38,267 bases of DNA from Natrialba taiwanensis DSM 12281 (GCF_000337595.1 NZ_AOIL01000009.1:73396-111662), one strand, 5' to 3'. Positions 1 to 8,159 are shown, counted from the stretch's first letter. The notes: a model not told the origin generated them from the letters alone. A program made the numbers and translations.

Positions 1-453
1 TGGATCGGTGCCTCGCCGTCCAAAGAGCGCTACATCGAGAATGAGCTTCGTGTCAAGGTCTATTGCAGCGTACACCCAAGATCGGATGCTAGTAATCCTG
101 ACAGCGGTTTCATCAACCGCGACCCGCGACGGCTGCGCCGTCCTCAGAACGCAAAGCGTTCTGATGGGCCGCACGAGAGCGCCGCTCTCGTGGACGTCAG
201 CGGGTCTGGGACGCTGTCAGCCAGGCGATGTACCCAGTGCCAGATTGCTTGATGAGAGCGTTCAACGCCGAGTGAGCGAAGAATCGCTTGTGTTTCTCGA
301 AGCGAACAACCGGTCGCGTGGAGCCGGACGGCGAACGCTCCCAACATTCATCAAATTCCGCCGCGTAGCTCTTGCTGAGCAGGTCTGCGAGCATGGATTC
401 AAACTAACTCTACGACCTGCTCGTTCCTCAAACTGCGCTAACTAGACGGTGCC
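1..453 (-). mobile_element. IS6-family element remnant, cut by the window edge
   Basis: The minus strand encodes pieces of an IS6-type DDE transposase in several frames. The N-terminal piece starts at 394 (MLADLLSKSYAAEFDECWER); after a frameshift the helix-turn-helix region follows (RLHATGCSLRETQAIL, VERSHQAIWHWVHRLADS), and a third frame carries the stretch around the first catalytic Asp, then ALFGRRGTDP at the window edge. The terminal inverted repeat is at 437-453, reading inward from GGCACCGTCTAG, and is shared with the two other copies in this window. The reading frame is broken both near the N-terminus and by inserted hairpins at 144-192, so this copy cannot make an active enzyme. The left end lies outside the window. 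Confidence 0.85.
128..192. repeat. Three tandem perfect hairpins inside the IS6 remnant
   Basis: Three consecutive perfect inverted repeats occur here. 128-142 has 6-bp arms GACGGC/GCCGTC with a 3-nt loop. 144-164 has 9-bp arms TCAGAACGC/GCGTTCTGA with loop AAA. 172-192 has 9-bp arms CACGAGAGC/GCTCTCGTG with loop GCC. The first lies in normal transposase sequence; the other two interrupt the protein between its helix-turn-helix part and the first catalytic Asp. The IS6 remnant at 19792-20242 has related hairpins at the same position. Confidence 0.85.
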
Positions 454-471
454 ATGTCGTACTCATACTCC

Positions 472-496
472 TCACGGCGAGCGGCGTCAGCCGTGA
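472..496. repeat. Inverted repeat just outside the IS6 end
   Basis: Arms TCACGGC (472-478) and GCCGTGA (490-496) flank an 11-nt spacer, 19 nt beyond the IS6 terminal repeat. It could be a hairpin of the same general class as those inside the IS remnant, or a terminator-like structure. No function is shown. Confidence 0.45.
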
Positions 497-626
497 TCAA
501 ATAGGGTAGTTCACATATAACTCACAGACTTTTTCACGCGATTATTCCCTCATTATCTTCATCAATAAGTAAGTGTTTCCGATTACCATCGAGAATATTT
601 TTATAGATTATTCTCGCGGTTGGTGC

Positions 627-1565
627 ATGGTCTCAGATGATCCAGAAGACAGCATTGACGACAGGGAGCAGTACGACGTGACGACCTGGGAAGAGCGAAC
701 GAGACTCGATCATCTTGCGGTCAGGGCCTCCGGATTCATTGGTCGGTGGTGGGTTTTCCTCGCGGCTGTGATCGCCATACTCTTTGCCGCACACCCACTT
801 GGGGCCGTCGGGACCGAGCTGGTCCAGTATCCGTGGCTCGGCGGCGTGATGGTGCTCTCTCTGGTGGGAGGTCTGCTTATCGTCTGGTATATCCGACGGA
901 TTAATCCGACGACGGTCTCGCGCAAAGCGCTAGTCGTAACGTTCCTCCTCGGCGGGGCATTCGCCGGCATCGCCATCCTGGTTGAGGGCAGTCTTCAGTC
1001 TATCATCGACCATATTCCTCTCATTGGGACGGCTCTGACCTTACTCCTGGTCGTCGGGCCGGTCGAAGAACTCGTGAAGTGGGCGGCTGTCCGGCTATAT
1101 GCTTTCGAGCGTTCGAGCTTTCGGACAGCTCTTGATGGGGCACTTTACGGGGCCGCCGCGGGGCTGGGCTTTGCTGCCTTAGAGAGTTCGGAATACATCG
1201 CAAGGGCAGTTGCACAAGGCTCGGCGAGCGATCCAGCACTCTCACTGGCCGTGGGCGGGGCGATCGGGCGGGTGCCCGCTGTGCCGCTCCACGTGTTCCT
1301 TACTGCCTTGGCCGGGTATTACCTCGGCCTCGCGAAGGCCAATCCAGAGTCGTATGCTCCCATTGTCATCAAGGGATTGCTCATCGCCGCGGTCCTCCAC
1401 GGAATCTACGATACCCTCGTGACGTACCTCCCGGGCGTCGTCGGACTTGTCGTCGCAGTCGTCTACGTTGGTGGTATCGGACTATTGCTGTATAAGAAGC
1501 TCTCTCGGTACCAGCAGCAGGCACCCAGTGATGGCTCACCTGCACCGACGACGGCGGGTTCGTAG
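627..1565 (+). CDS. PrsW-family intramembrane metalloprotease
   Basis: A polytopic membrane protein of 312 aa with a short acidic cytoplasmic N-terminus and the WEERTRLD stretch seen in haloarchaeal PrsW-like proteins. It then has about eight hydrophobic segments. The predicted active-site elements are visible: EE at residues 147-148 in GPVEELVKW, E186 in the LESSEYI segment, and histidines at 222 (PLHVFL) and 258 (VLHGIYD). The family is named after Bacillus PrsW, which cleaves an anti-sigma factor; archaeal substrates are unknown. An upstream in-frame ATG at 573 adds a non-acidic stretch, so ATG 627 (MVSDDPEDS) is preferred. It stands alone between IS debris and a decayed region. Family membership is firm, substrate unknown. 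Confidence 0.88.
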   Translation: MVSDDPEDSIDDREQYDVTTWEERTRLDHLAVRASGFIGRWWVFLAAVIAILFAAHPLGAVGTELVQYPWLGGVMVLSLVGGLLIVWYIRRINPTTVSRKALVVTFLLGGAFAGIAILVEGSLQSIIDHIPLIGTALTLLLVVGPVEELVKWAAVRLYAFERSSFRTALDGALYGAAAGLGFAALESSEYIARAVAQGSASDPALSLAVGGAIGRVPAVPLHVFLTALAGYYLGLAKANPESYAPIVIKGLLIAAVLHGIYDTLVTYLPGVVGLVVAVVYVGGIGLLLYKKLSRYQQQAPSDGSPAPTTAGS

Positions 1566-2195
1566 GTCATACCCTCGTACTGCGAACCCGGCTAAAGGAT
1601 GGTGGTGTTGTTTGCTCCTCAGAGAGGTGAGAGGATCCGACGATGTCAGAGACTGCTTGCACTGTTGAGTCACTGACGCCACAACAACGCCTCGAGTCGC
1701 TCGAATCCCCCGCTCATTGACACGGGAATCGCGATGACCATCGGTATGGAGACTCTTCGATCATGTGTCGCCTACGAAACCCAGTACCAACAACGCCTTT
1801 CGTTCCTCAACCAGATTGCCCGGCGAGCAGAGAAACTCCGTGAGGAGAGCAGACTCACTCAGTGGCCGTGCAGTGTGAGAATCAGCTGACCAGCGGGTAC
1901 GGCGTCACTACGCATCCCACGTCGCCGGTTGGAACGTCCTTTCCACCGAGTGACCTATATAGTGAACTAGGACTGTAATCGCTCAATGAGCCCGATTCAG
2001 TCACGTGAGTAGACCTGATGCTATTAGGTCGTTGTTATGATTGCCGTGAGCATGATAATACTCCCCGCAATCTCACTCATAGGTTGTAATTTCTGTTGAA
2101 TTTAGTACTCCCTATAGATGCTACTTATCGAATACCGAACATGTATTCATTACTAAACGAATACCTACCCAGTGGACATAGCGAGTGGTTCGACT
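1566..2195. other. Intergenic region with a small ORF remnant
   Basis: Only scraps of coding sequence are seen. A 51-codon plus-strand ORF at 1734-1889 (MTIGMETLRSCVAYETQYQQ...) is helical, Arg/Glu-rich and may be the tail of a lost gene; no family was recognised. The part from about 1926 on is not random: it aligns with the sequence upstream of the second subtilase at 7889-8159. Confidence 0.5.
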
Positions 2196-3437
2196 ATGAC
2201 CAACCCAACTGAAACGCGACTCAAGACACGCATTGGACGACGATCGTACCTCCGAGCAGCTGCCACGGCAGGAATCGCCGGTGCAGCACTTGGAAGCATC
2301 GGAACGGCTGCGGCACAGGACGACGCAGAGGCGACGAGCCAGTACAACGTCGGCCACGAGACCGAGGCAGGAAGAGCGCATGCGAGAGATATCGCGCTGG
2401 AAGTTCACCACGAGTTCGAAGCGCTGGATATCACCACGGTCGAAGTTACAGAGAGCGACCTCGACGCCCTCGGTGACCATGAGGATATTCGATTCGTCGA
2501 AGAGAACATCGAGCGGAGCCTCGATCTCCCTGACACCGATCCTGACAACCAAATACAAGAGGAACTCGAAGCCGAGCAATGGAAGCCCTGGGGAATCGAA
2601 CGAGTTGGTGCGCTTGCGGCGCACGAACGAGATGAGACCGGGTGTGGCGTCCACGTTGCGGTCATCGATACCGGCATCGACCCCACGCACGAGGACCTGC
2701 ATGCCAACATCGGCGAGGGTGTTGCCTTCGTCGAGACCACGGCCGAGAGCGATGAAGCGTGGGCCGATGACGACGGCCACGGCACGCACGTCTCGGGGAC
2801 GATCGCCGCAGTCGATAACGACTTTGGAGTCGTCGGCATGAGTCCATCCGCGACGCTCCATCCGGTGAAGGTGCTCGATAACCAGGGAACTGGAACCGAT
2901 GCGGACATAGCTGCTGGTATCATGCATGCGGCACGAAAAGGCTACGACATCGCCAATCTTAGCGTGGGCGAACCAGAGACAACGCAGACACAAACCGAGG
3001 CTGTCAAGTTCGCTCACGAGGAGGGGCTCCTGCTCGTTGCGGCGACTGGGAATGACGGTCACCCGCCGGTGGACTACCCTGCGGACCTCGATGAAGTGAT
3101 TGGTGTAAGTGCGATCGCGAAAGACGATTCGCTTGCATCGTTTTCGAACACGGGCCCCGAAGTGAACCTGACCGCTCCTGGTACTCTCGTGCTATCGACG
3201 ATGCCTGGAAATCAGTATGGGGTCATGGAAGGCACCTCGATGGCAACACCGCACGTGACGGGTTCGGCAGCGTTGCTGGCCGCACATGGCCTCTCTAACG
3301 ATGAAATCCGCGAACTCCTCACCGCATCCGCAGAAAACATCGGACTTGGGCCCGACCAGCAAGGGTCCGGGCTTGTCAACGCGAATGCTGCCCTCGAGGA
3401 GGTCGAGAAACTGGAAGGAAAGGCACTGGCCAAGTAA
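2196..3437 (+). CDS. Tat-exported subtilisin-like serine protease (halolysin-like), copy A
   Basis: A 413-aa S8-family peptidase. It has a twin-arginine signal (GRRSYLRAAATAGIAGAALG, residues 14-33, cleavage near AAA-QDD), a short propeptide of inhibitor-I9 type (about 45-125) and the catalytic domain. The predicted triad is D158 in VAVIDTG, H195 in GHGTHVSGT and S348 in GTSMATPHVTG, with oxyanion N286 in VAATGND. It should fold in the cytoplasm and act outside the cell. It ends soon after the catalytic domain, without the C-terminal extension of classical halolysins. A GTG at 2172 is in frame, but alignment with copy B puts the start at ATG 2196. Its paralogue is 8160-9401, with the same length and the same residue positions. 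Confidence 0.95.
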   Translation: MTNPTETRLKTRIGRRSYLRAAATAGIAGAALGSIGTAAAQDDAEATSQYNVGHETEAGRAHARDIALEVHHEFEALDITTVEVTESDLDALGDHEDIRFVEENIERSLDLPDTDPDNQIQEELEAEQWKPWGIERVGALAAHERDETGCGVHVAVIDTGIDPTHEDLHANIGEGVAFVETTAESDEAWADDDGHGTHVSGTIAAVDNDFGVVGMSPSATLHPVKVLDNQGTGTDADIAAGIMHAARKGYDIANLSVGEPETTQTQTEAVKFAHEEGLLLVAATGNDGHPPVDYPADLDEVIGVSAIAKDDSLASFSNTGPEVNLTAPGTLVLSTMPGNQYGVMEGTSMATPHVTGSAALLAAHGLSNDEIRELLTASAENIGLGPDQQGSGLVNANAALEEVEKLEGKALAK

Positions 3438-3572
3438 CAACGCCACCTGTGATACAATCATTTTTCGCGGTTTGCGGTTGCTATTGACCGGAGGTCTCCT
3501 CACATTGGCTGGAAACTGAGTAGTCTTAGTGAAGCCTTCTCAGTGATGGTTTTCAGCTGACCTGCTGCATAC

Positions 3573-3650
3573 ATAGTGCGGATGTAGCACGAGATTCGGC
3601 TCGGATTCGTGGGTTACCCCATTCGATTGGCTGCAATGCCAATATTGACA
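3573..3650 (+). repeat. Conserved 75-bp noncoding block, copy A
   Basis: Nearly identical to 9527-9600 (only a few substitutions, with a run of about 40 identical bases) although the spacer just before it shows no similarity between the copies. Here it lies directly upstream of the menA promoter and start at 3676; at copy B it abuts an IS5 end. It may be a promoter or regulatory element carried along in the duplication, or a small mobile or RNA element. Confidence 0.7.
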
Positions 3651-3675
3651 TGTATACGAGTCGGATGATTGTCAC

Positions 3676-4614
3676 ATGAGTACGGGCGAGGGTGACGTGT
3701 CACGGACAAGGGCGTGGTTGCTGGCTGCCCGCCCGCAGACCTTGCCCGCAGCCGCGGCACCAGTTATCGTCGGTGCGGGACTCGCAACCCATGAGAGCGT
3801 TTTCGAACTGTTGCCCGCGCTGATGGCGTTCGTCGGTATCGCGTTGATCCAGATTGGAACGAACTTCGCGAACGACTACTACGACGCGATCAGAGGTGTG
3901 GACACCGAGGATCGGGAGGGATTCACTCGTGTCACGCAAGCGGGGATCATTCCTGCTCGGCAGGTCAAACTTGCAGCGTTCGCGATGTTCGCGCTGGCGA
4001 TCTGCTCCGGTTCCTATCTGGTTTCCATCGGCGGTGTGCCGATCATCGTCTTCGGACTCATAAGCGTCTTCTGTGGATGGGCCTATACCGGTGGTCCGTA
4101 TCCGCTTGGCTATCACGGTCTCGGTGATCTCCTCGTCTTCATCTTCTTTGGTATCGTCGCCGTCGTCGGCACCTACTACATACAGGTCGTTTCCGCGGTC
4201 GAACCGTTTGTAATGACGATTCCTGACGGAACCGTCACCCGGCAGGCGTTCCTCGCGAGCCTTCCCATTGCCGGGCTCTCCACAGCGATGATCGTCGTGA
4301 ACAACGTTCGCGACATGGAAACTGATGCCGAGACCGGCAAACGCACGCTCGCCGTCCGCCTCGGCTACCGTGGGAGTCGCATCGAGTTCACCGCGATGCT
4401 CTCGCTCGCGTACCTCACGCCGATCTGGTTCTGGCTCGGTGGGGGGTTCGGCGCGAGCATCTTGCTCCCGCTCGTTTCGCTTCCCTACGCAGTGATGATC
4501 TCACGGACAGTCTGGTCCAGAACCGACGGTAAGGCGCTCAACCCGGCGCTCGAGGCGACCGGCAAACTTCTGGCGCTCTACGCGGTGCTGTTTGCCGTAG
4601 GGCTGGTGATGTAA
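3676..4614 (+). CDS. menA: 1,4-dihydroxy-2-naphthoate polyprenyltransferase
   Basis: A UbiA-superfamily membrane prenyltransferase of 312 aa with about nine hydrophobic helices. The N-terminal ARPQTLPAAAAPV stretch is characteristic of MenA. The first Asp-rich motif is NDYYDAIRGVD (66-76), which binds prenyl diphosphate through Mg2+; the second is NNVRDMETDAETGKRT (209-224). It would attach the isoprenoid tail to 1,4-dihydroxy-2-naphthoate in menaquinone synthesis, and menaquinones are the main haloarchaeal quinones. A TATA-like GTATAC about 24 nt before ATG 3676 suggests a leaderless transcript. No other men genes are nearby. Confusion with other UbiA enzymes is possible but the motif set favours MenA. 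Confidence 0.87.
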   Translation: MSTGEGDVSRTRAWLLAARPQTLPAAAAPVIVGAGLATHESVFELLPALMAFVGIALIQIGTNFANDYYDAIRGVDTEDREGFTRVTQAGIIPARQVKLAAFAMFALAICSGSYLVSIGGVPIIVFGLISVFCGWAYTGGPYPLGYHGLGDLLVFIFFGIVAVVGTYYIQVVSAVEPFVMTIPDGTVTRQAFLASLPIAGLSTAMIVVNNVRDMETDAETGKRTLAVRLGYRGSRIEFTAMLSLAYLTPIWFWLGGGFGASILLPLVSLPYAVMISRTVWSRTDGKALNPALEATGKLLALYAVLFAVGLVM

Positions 4615-4664
4615 GCTCGACCTCGACCTCCTGGAGACGTGACCTGTGTTGGGGCAGATCAACA

Positions 4665-4769
4665 ATCGAGAATGAAGTTTCGTGAAATTACGCTGATGTG
4701 TGTCGTCTACAACATCAAACGTGCTATTAAACAGTGAAATCCAACGCAGTATGGCGATTCAACAGAGCC
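4665..4769 (+). mobile_element. IS5-family element, 3' end remnant
   Basis: The plus strand encodes the last residues of an IS5-type transposase (MKFREITLMCVVYNIKRAIKQ, from 4672, stop at 4735-4737), followed by a terminal repeat whose inward strand reads GGCTCTGTTGAATCGC. Both match the remnant at 9602-9861, which is on the opposite strand. The rest of the element is gone. Confidence 0.75.
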
Positions 4770-5306
4770 GAGGATACAAAATAAAGCAATGCGACTCTGA
4801 CACCATCTCGGTAACTTTGCACACGTAGTTAGCGAACTGCCCGACTCACTTTCAGGTATCATTCTGCATAAATAAATCGGGCTACTACATACTGATGATT
4901 TTTAGTACGATAAGGAGGCCAAACAGCGGCAATCCCTTCTCCCACTCCTCAAGAGGTCTTTCTCGTGATCGAGTCACTTATCGAATAAATGACCATCACA
5001 TAGAGAACAGCCCGATCGCGTCCATCGTGCTGGACTCGTCGACGAGTTCAGTGGTCACCGAATCGCACAGACTCACGCTTGAGGATGCACTTCAACAGCG
5101 AGCAGACATCAAATAGCCGACATCATTACTCAAGTTCAGTGACCCACTTGCGAAGATCGGCGGCCAATTCGCCGTTCTCTGTTGCGCCAGCATAGACGCG
5201 CAGTGCTGCCTGAGCTGTCGGATTATCGCCGGGAGCGATCACTTTCGCTTCGCTAGGATCGCATATTTGGGTGAGAGTTCCGTTGACAACATTGCAGACC
5301 AAAGCC
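4770..5306. other. Intergenic region with possible minus-strand gene tail
   Basis: There is no convincing complete gene. On the minus strand 5126-5280 carries a protein-like tail (CDPSEAKVIAPGDNP then TAQAALRVYAGATENGEL, ending RKWVTELE at a stop at 5126) with haloarchaeal composition. It has no plausible start before it runs into the next gene, so it is probably the 3' end of a lost gene. The family was not recognised. A 73-codon plus-strand ORF at 4895-5116 looks random. Confidence 0.4.
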
Positions 5307-5735
5307 ATGAATGTCAAAGCTACAGATTTCGTTTTCCAGACCGTGACTGATTTCAGCACATCGGTACCGTTCTATCGTGATACACTCGGACTAGAGCCGG
5401 AGTTGGTAGATGACGAAAATGGATGGGCGGAGTTTTCTCTCCCACCGACCACGCTCGCACTCGGAGAGGAAAGCCCGCAGATGCCCTTCACACCGGGAGA
5501 AAGTGGCAGTGGTGTCGCAATGGCAGTTGATGATGTCGAAACGGCCACCGATGAACTTCAAGATGAAGGGGTAACTATCCTGATGGACCCCATCGACAGT
5601 GGTGTGTGCCATATGTCAATAATTGCTGATCCGGACGGTAATCCAATCTCCTCCATAGGCGCAACGATGGCACCTCCGGACGGGTTGATCCGTTCCCCTG
5701 AGTCTGAATGGTCGCAGGAGATAGGTAAACCATGA
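5307..5735 (+). CDS. VOC-fold protein (glyoxalase/dioxygenase superfamily)
   Basis: A 142-aa single-module vicinal-oxygen-chelate protein. It begins with a beta strand and helix typical of the fold (TDFVFQTVTDFSTSVPFYRD then TLGLEPE), has a central AVDDVETATDELQDEGV repeat half, and finishes with MSIIADPDGNPISSIG. Members bind divalent metals or drugs and include glyoxalase I, extradiol dioxygenases and bleomycin-binding proteins; the substrate cannot be inferred. The earlier in-frame start at 5271 adds MRVPLTTLQTKA, which is not family-like, so ATG 5307 is chosen. It converges with a second VOC gene at 5782-6195, and the two share only weak similarity. Confidence 0.82.
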   Translation: MNVKATDFVFQTVTDFSTSVPFYRDTLGLEPELVDDENGWAEFSLPPTTLALGEESPQMPFTPGESGSGVAMAVDDVETATDELQDEGVTILMDPIDSGVCHMSIIADPDGNPISSIGATMAPPDGLIRSPESEWSQEIGKP

Positions 5736-5781
5736 CCGGTTGAAACGCGTAGGTCAGAAAGTGGAAAGCGGATCGAGAGAA

Positions 5782-6195
5782 TCACTCGCCGCCGTCTGGT
5801 GGTCGCTCGACGAAGACGACGCCGTTCCCATAGAGGTCACGTGCGACGGCCTCGATGCCGTAGGGCTGTTCTTCAGGCTCGGCCGTGAACTCGACACCGC
5901 GCTCGCGCAGGGTTTCGTAGGTTGCGTGGCAATCGTCCACGGTAAAGGCGAGTGCTGGTTGTTCACCGACCATCGCGGCTCGACGGTCGGCTTCTTCCTC
6001 GTCTTCAGACCAGTCGGGGAGTTCGAGGACGATCTCTGCAGTGTCGTCTTGTTCAGCTGCGACAGTGACCCAGCGGTTATCGGGTCCGAACGGTTCGTCC
6101 GCTTTCTTCACGAGGCCGAGCTTCTCGATGTAGAAACGCAGCGCTTCGTCCTGGTCATCGACGAGACGAGTGGTGAGACGGAGCTTTTCGATCAT
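5782..6195 (-). CDS. VOC-fold protein (glyoxalase-like)
   Basis: A 137-aa VOC-family protein starting MIEKLRLTTRLVDDQDEALR. The first half pairs the helix EALRFYIEKLGL with the strand RWVTVAAEQDD; the second half has ALAFTVDDCHATYETLRERG and the final ARDLYGNGVVFVERP, which often carries a metal-ligand region. It resembles the widespread small VOC proteins of haloarchaea of unknown substrate. ATG 6195 is preferred over 6231 because GGAGG lies four bases before it and the family alignment begins there. It converges with the VOC gene at 5307-5735, with about 45 bp between stops. Confidence 0.85.
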   Translation of the reverse strand: MIEKLRLTTRLVDDQDEALRFYIEKLGLVKKADEPFGPDNRWVTVAAEQDDTAEIVLELPDWSEDEEEADRRAAMVGEQPALAFTVDDCHATYETLRERGVEFTAEPEEQPYGIEAVARDLYGNGVVFVERPPDGGE

Positions 6196-6199
6196 AATT

Positions 6200-6204
6200 C
6201 CTCC
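6200..6204 (-). promoter_or_regulatory. Shine-Dalgarno site for the VOC gene at 6195
   Basis: GGAGG on the minus strand is separated by AATT from ATG 6195. It decides between two in-frame starts. Many genes here look leaderless, so this site is comparatively unusual. Confidence 0.6.
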
Positions 6205-6362
6205 ATCTGTACCGACGACGCGTGCCGGCAAATACGTTCACCTAGCACACTGAAAGTGATAGCTGCTCTGCTCACAAGACCTTCTCCCTTACTGATTGGC
6301 TGTCAACAGTGTACCCCCTTCATATGTGGTGAACCCATTTGAACCGCTGTTGCCGTTCGTCA

Positions 6363-7142
6363 CTACTCGCGGGTCTTCCGAGCAACGACGCGAAGCCGCC
6401 GATAGTCCGCGATCCACGTCCCGTCCTGAAGCTGGTCCTCTCGAAGGCGATCCTCGACGGAGGAGATGACTGTTGACTGTTCATCATCGGGGATCGTAGA
6501 CAATAGACTGTCACCGAACATACCGAGCCAGTCCGCAAGTCCATCGGTCCCGTTATCGAGTTCAGTCGGTCGGTCGAAGAGTGTCGCGTAGCGCGTTTCG
6601 AAACCGTGTGATTCCAGTTTCGAGGTGTATTCGCCGACACTCGGGAAGTACCATGGACTCTCAACATCGTAGCCGCGTGCAGCCGCTTCGTCACGAACTG
6701 CGTTCACAATGGCAGCGACGTTTCCTGTTCCACCAAGCTCCGCGACGAACCGACCACCGGGAACAAGTGCGTCGGCGACCGATTCAAGAACGGCATCCTG
6801 CTCAGGGATCCAGTGGAGGGCCGCGTTGGAGAACACGGCGTCGAACGGATTGTCGAACGAGAAGTCTCGGGCGTCCTCGTTGACGAATGGATACTCGGGA
6901 TAGGTTTCGTGGGGCCGTCTCAACCATCTCTTCAGAGGCATCGCGACCGACGACAGTTGCTCCTGACTCGGCAATTCGATCTGTAAGGTGTCCAGTCCCA
7001 CACCCAAGATCGAGTATCCGCTCCCCGTGCTCTGGCTCCAGTAGATCGACTACCCCTTCACCGTACTCAAAGACGAAGGAGTGTCCCTCGTCATAGCTAT
7101 CGGAATTCCACTTGTTCGCGGTCTTCTCGACCGGTTTCCCAT
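6363..7142 (-). pseudogene. SAM-dependent class I methyltransferase, frameshifted
   Basis: The C-terminal 200 codons (7007-6363) are in one frame: PFDAVFSNAALHWIPEQDAV is the motif region after the SAM site, then LVPGGRFVAELGG. The SAM-binding motif itself (RILDLGCGTGHLTDRIAESG) is upstream in another frame, read from about 7140 to 6910. The frames separate near 6913, where one extra C in a run of C would explain the shift between EEMVET-A and R-ETYPEYPFVNEDARDF. The upstream frame also lacks a usable start codon (a stop precedes it and the ATG at 7142 is in a third frame), so at least two lesions exist. The intact relative would be about 255 aa, of trans-aconitate-methyltransferase-like type. 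A sequencing error could explain one lesion but less easily both. Confidence 0.8.
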
Positions 7143-7294
7143 ACAGATCGCTACTCTATACATTCACTTCTACCTGTTGAAATAACAGGTGTTGCTTTCT
7201 GTTCCACCAATCTCGGCCATACACGAGTTACTGTGACTGTGCTTTTCCTACCGCTGACATCAACTGATCGGAGGGACGAACCCCTGGCGCTCCC

Positions 7295-7311
7295 ATGTAA
7301 ATTATTTACAT
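7295..7311. promoter_or_regulatory. Perfect palindrome overlapping the promoter of the HalOD1 gene
   Basis: Arms ATGTAAAT and ATTTACAT surround a single T. The AT-rich centre is also the best TATA-like element, 16-25 nt before ATG 7327. A dimeric repressor bound here would block TBP, so autoregulation or stress control of the downstream gene is plausible. Confidence 0.55.
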
Positions 7312-7326
7312 TTTCGAGTGGTGCGT

Positions 7327-7767
7327 ATGCAGACGATGGCTCATAGCAATGCCAGTCTGTCAACTCGAGTGGTATTCACTGTTGCAGAGGCAATTGACAC
7401 GGATCCCGTGGATCTTCCGTCGCTCGAAAAAACGATCAGTAGTGAGGCACTCAATAACCTCTTCCACGAGGACACATCACTTCCCGGCGCATATCTGGTG
7501 TTTCCGTACAGTGATGTCTGGGTGATAGTTCACGGCGACAGAACCGTTGATGTATTCATGGAGTACGCCGCGACCACAGCCGTTGACGACGTTCCAACCG
7601 ATAGTGAAGGGCAACCAACTGACGATCAAATGGTCGTACTATCCGCTGAAAATGGACGACACGCATTCACCGACGACGAATTGAAGACACTCCACGAAAT
7701 CGTGGAGGAGGCGGACGATGCTACGGAAGCGTGGGAGGATACCATTAACTATGCCGAGCAACGATAG
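7327..7767 (+). CDS. HalOD1 output-domain protein
   Basis: A protein of about 146 aa with the haloarchaeal HalOD1 output domain: a first part VVFTVAEAIDTDPVDLPSLE (roughly residues 11-35), then ISSEALNNLF, followed by the strand region AYLVFPYSDVWVIVHGDRTV. HalOD1 domains are found alone or fused to response regulators in haloarchaea, and their molecular role is not established. The acidic C-terminal half (DDELKTLHEIVEEADDATEA) extends beyond the usual minimal domain. GTG 7318, ATG 7327 and ATG 7336 are all possible; 7327 fits a leaderless start with the TATA-like element near 7301. It is a single gene between a methyltransferase pseudogene and the second protease. Confidence 0.75.
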   Translation: MQTMAHSNASLSTRVVFTVAEAIDTDPVDLPSLEKTISSEALNNLFHEDTSLPGAYLVFPYSDVWVIVHGDRTVDVFMEYAATTAVDDVPTDSEGQPTDDQMVVLSAENGRHAFTDDELKTLHEIVEEADDATEAWEDTINYAEQR

Positions 7768-8159
7768 ATCTCGCGATCTCTGAGATCACGTTGTGAGTTA
7801 GTGTCTGGCGCGAACATACTCACCGAGAAGCCACAGGGTGTGGCACTCAGGTGCTCAGAGATACGGTCTCACTAAATGCACAGTTCATCGGTTGGAACGC
7901 TCTTACTCTCGAGTGATACCCCTAGTAAATTATAACTGTGATTATTAAGTGAGTCAGATTCAATCATGTGAGGAAATCCGATTGTAGTAGGTCTGTACTA
8001 TGACTGCCGTGAGCACGATGAGATTCCCCAACAATCTCACTCTTAGATTGCAATTTCCGTTGGATTTAACACTACCTATAGACACCAACCATGATATATT
8101 TATTACGTATGGGTGAGTGAACGAACACCTACTCAGGTGATATAGCGATTGGTTCGTCT

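Larger units (their letters stand above)
1926..3650 (+). repeat. Segmental duplication, copy A (subtilase unit)
   Basis: This segment aligns with 7889-9600. The shared block starts at CGGTTGGAACG, covers about 270 bp of noncoding leader, the whole subtilase gene, and a near-identical 75-bp block after it. The first 130 bp of 3' spacer have diverged beyond recognition. The two copies are in direct orientation, with their starts about 6 kb apart. Confidence 0.85.

Noticed and set aside
2121-3062. 313-codon minus-strand frame over the first protease
   Set aside because: Shadow of the subtilase; a similar shadow over copy B is shorter and broken, as expected for a non-gene.
4895-5116. 73-codon plus-strand ORF
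   Set aside because: Ser/Arg-rich random-looking translation without family likeness, promoter or conserved context.
5740-6342. 200-codon plus-strand frame
   Set aside because: Antisense to the VOC gene at 5782-6195, which has a Shine-Dalgarno site and clear family motifs.
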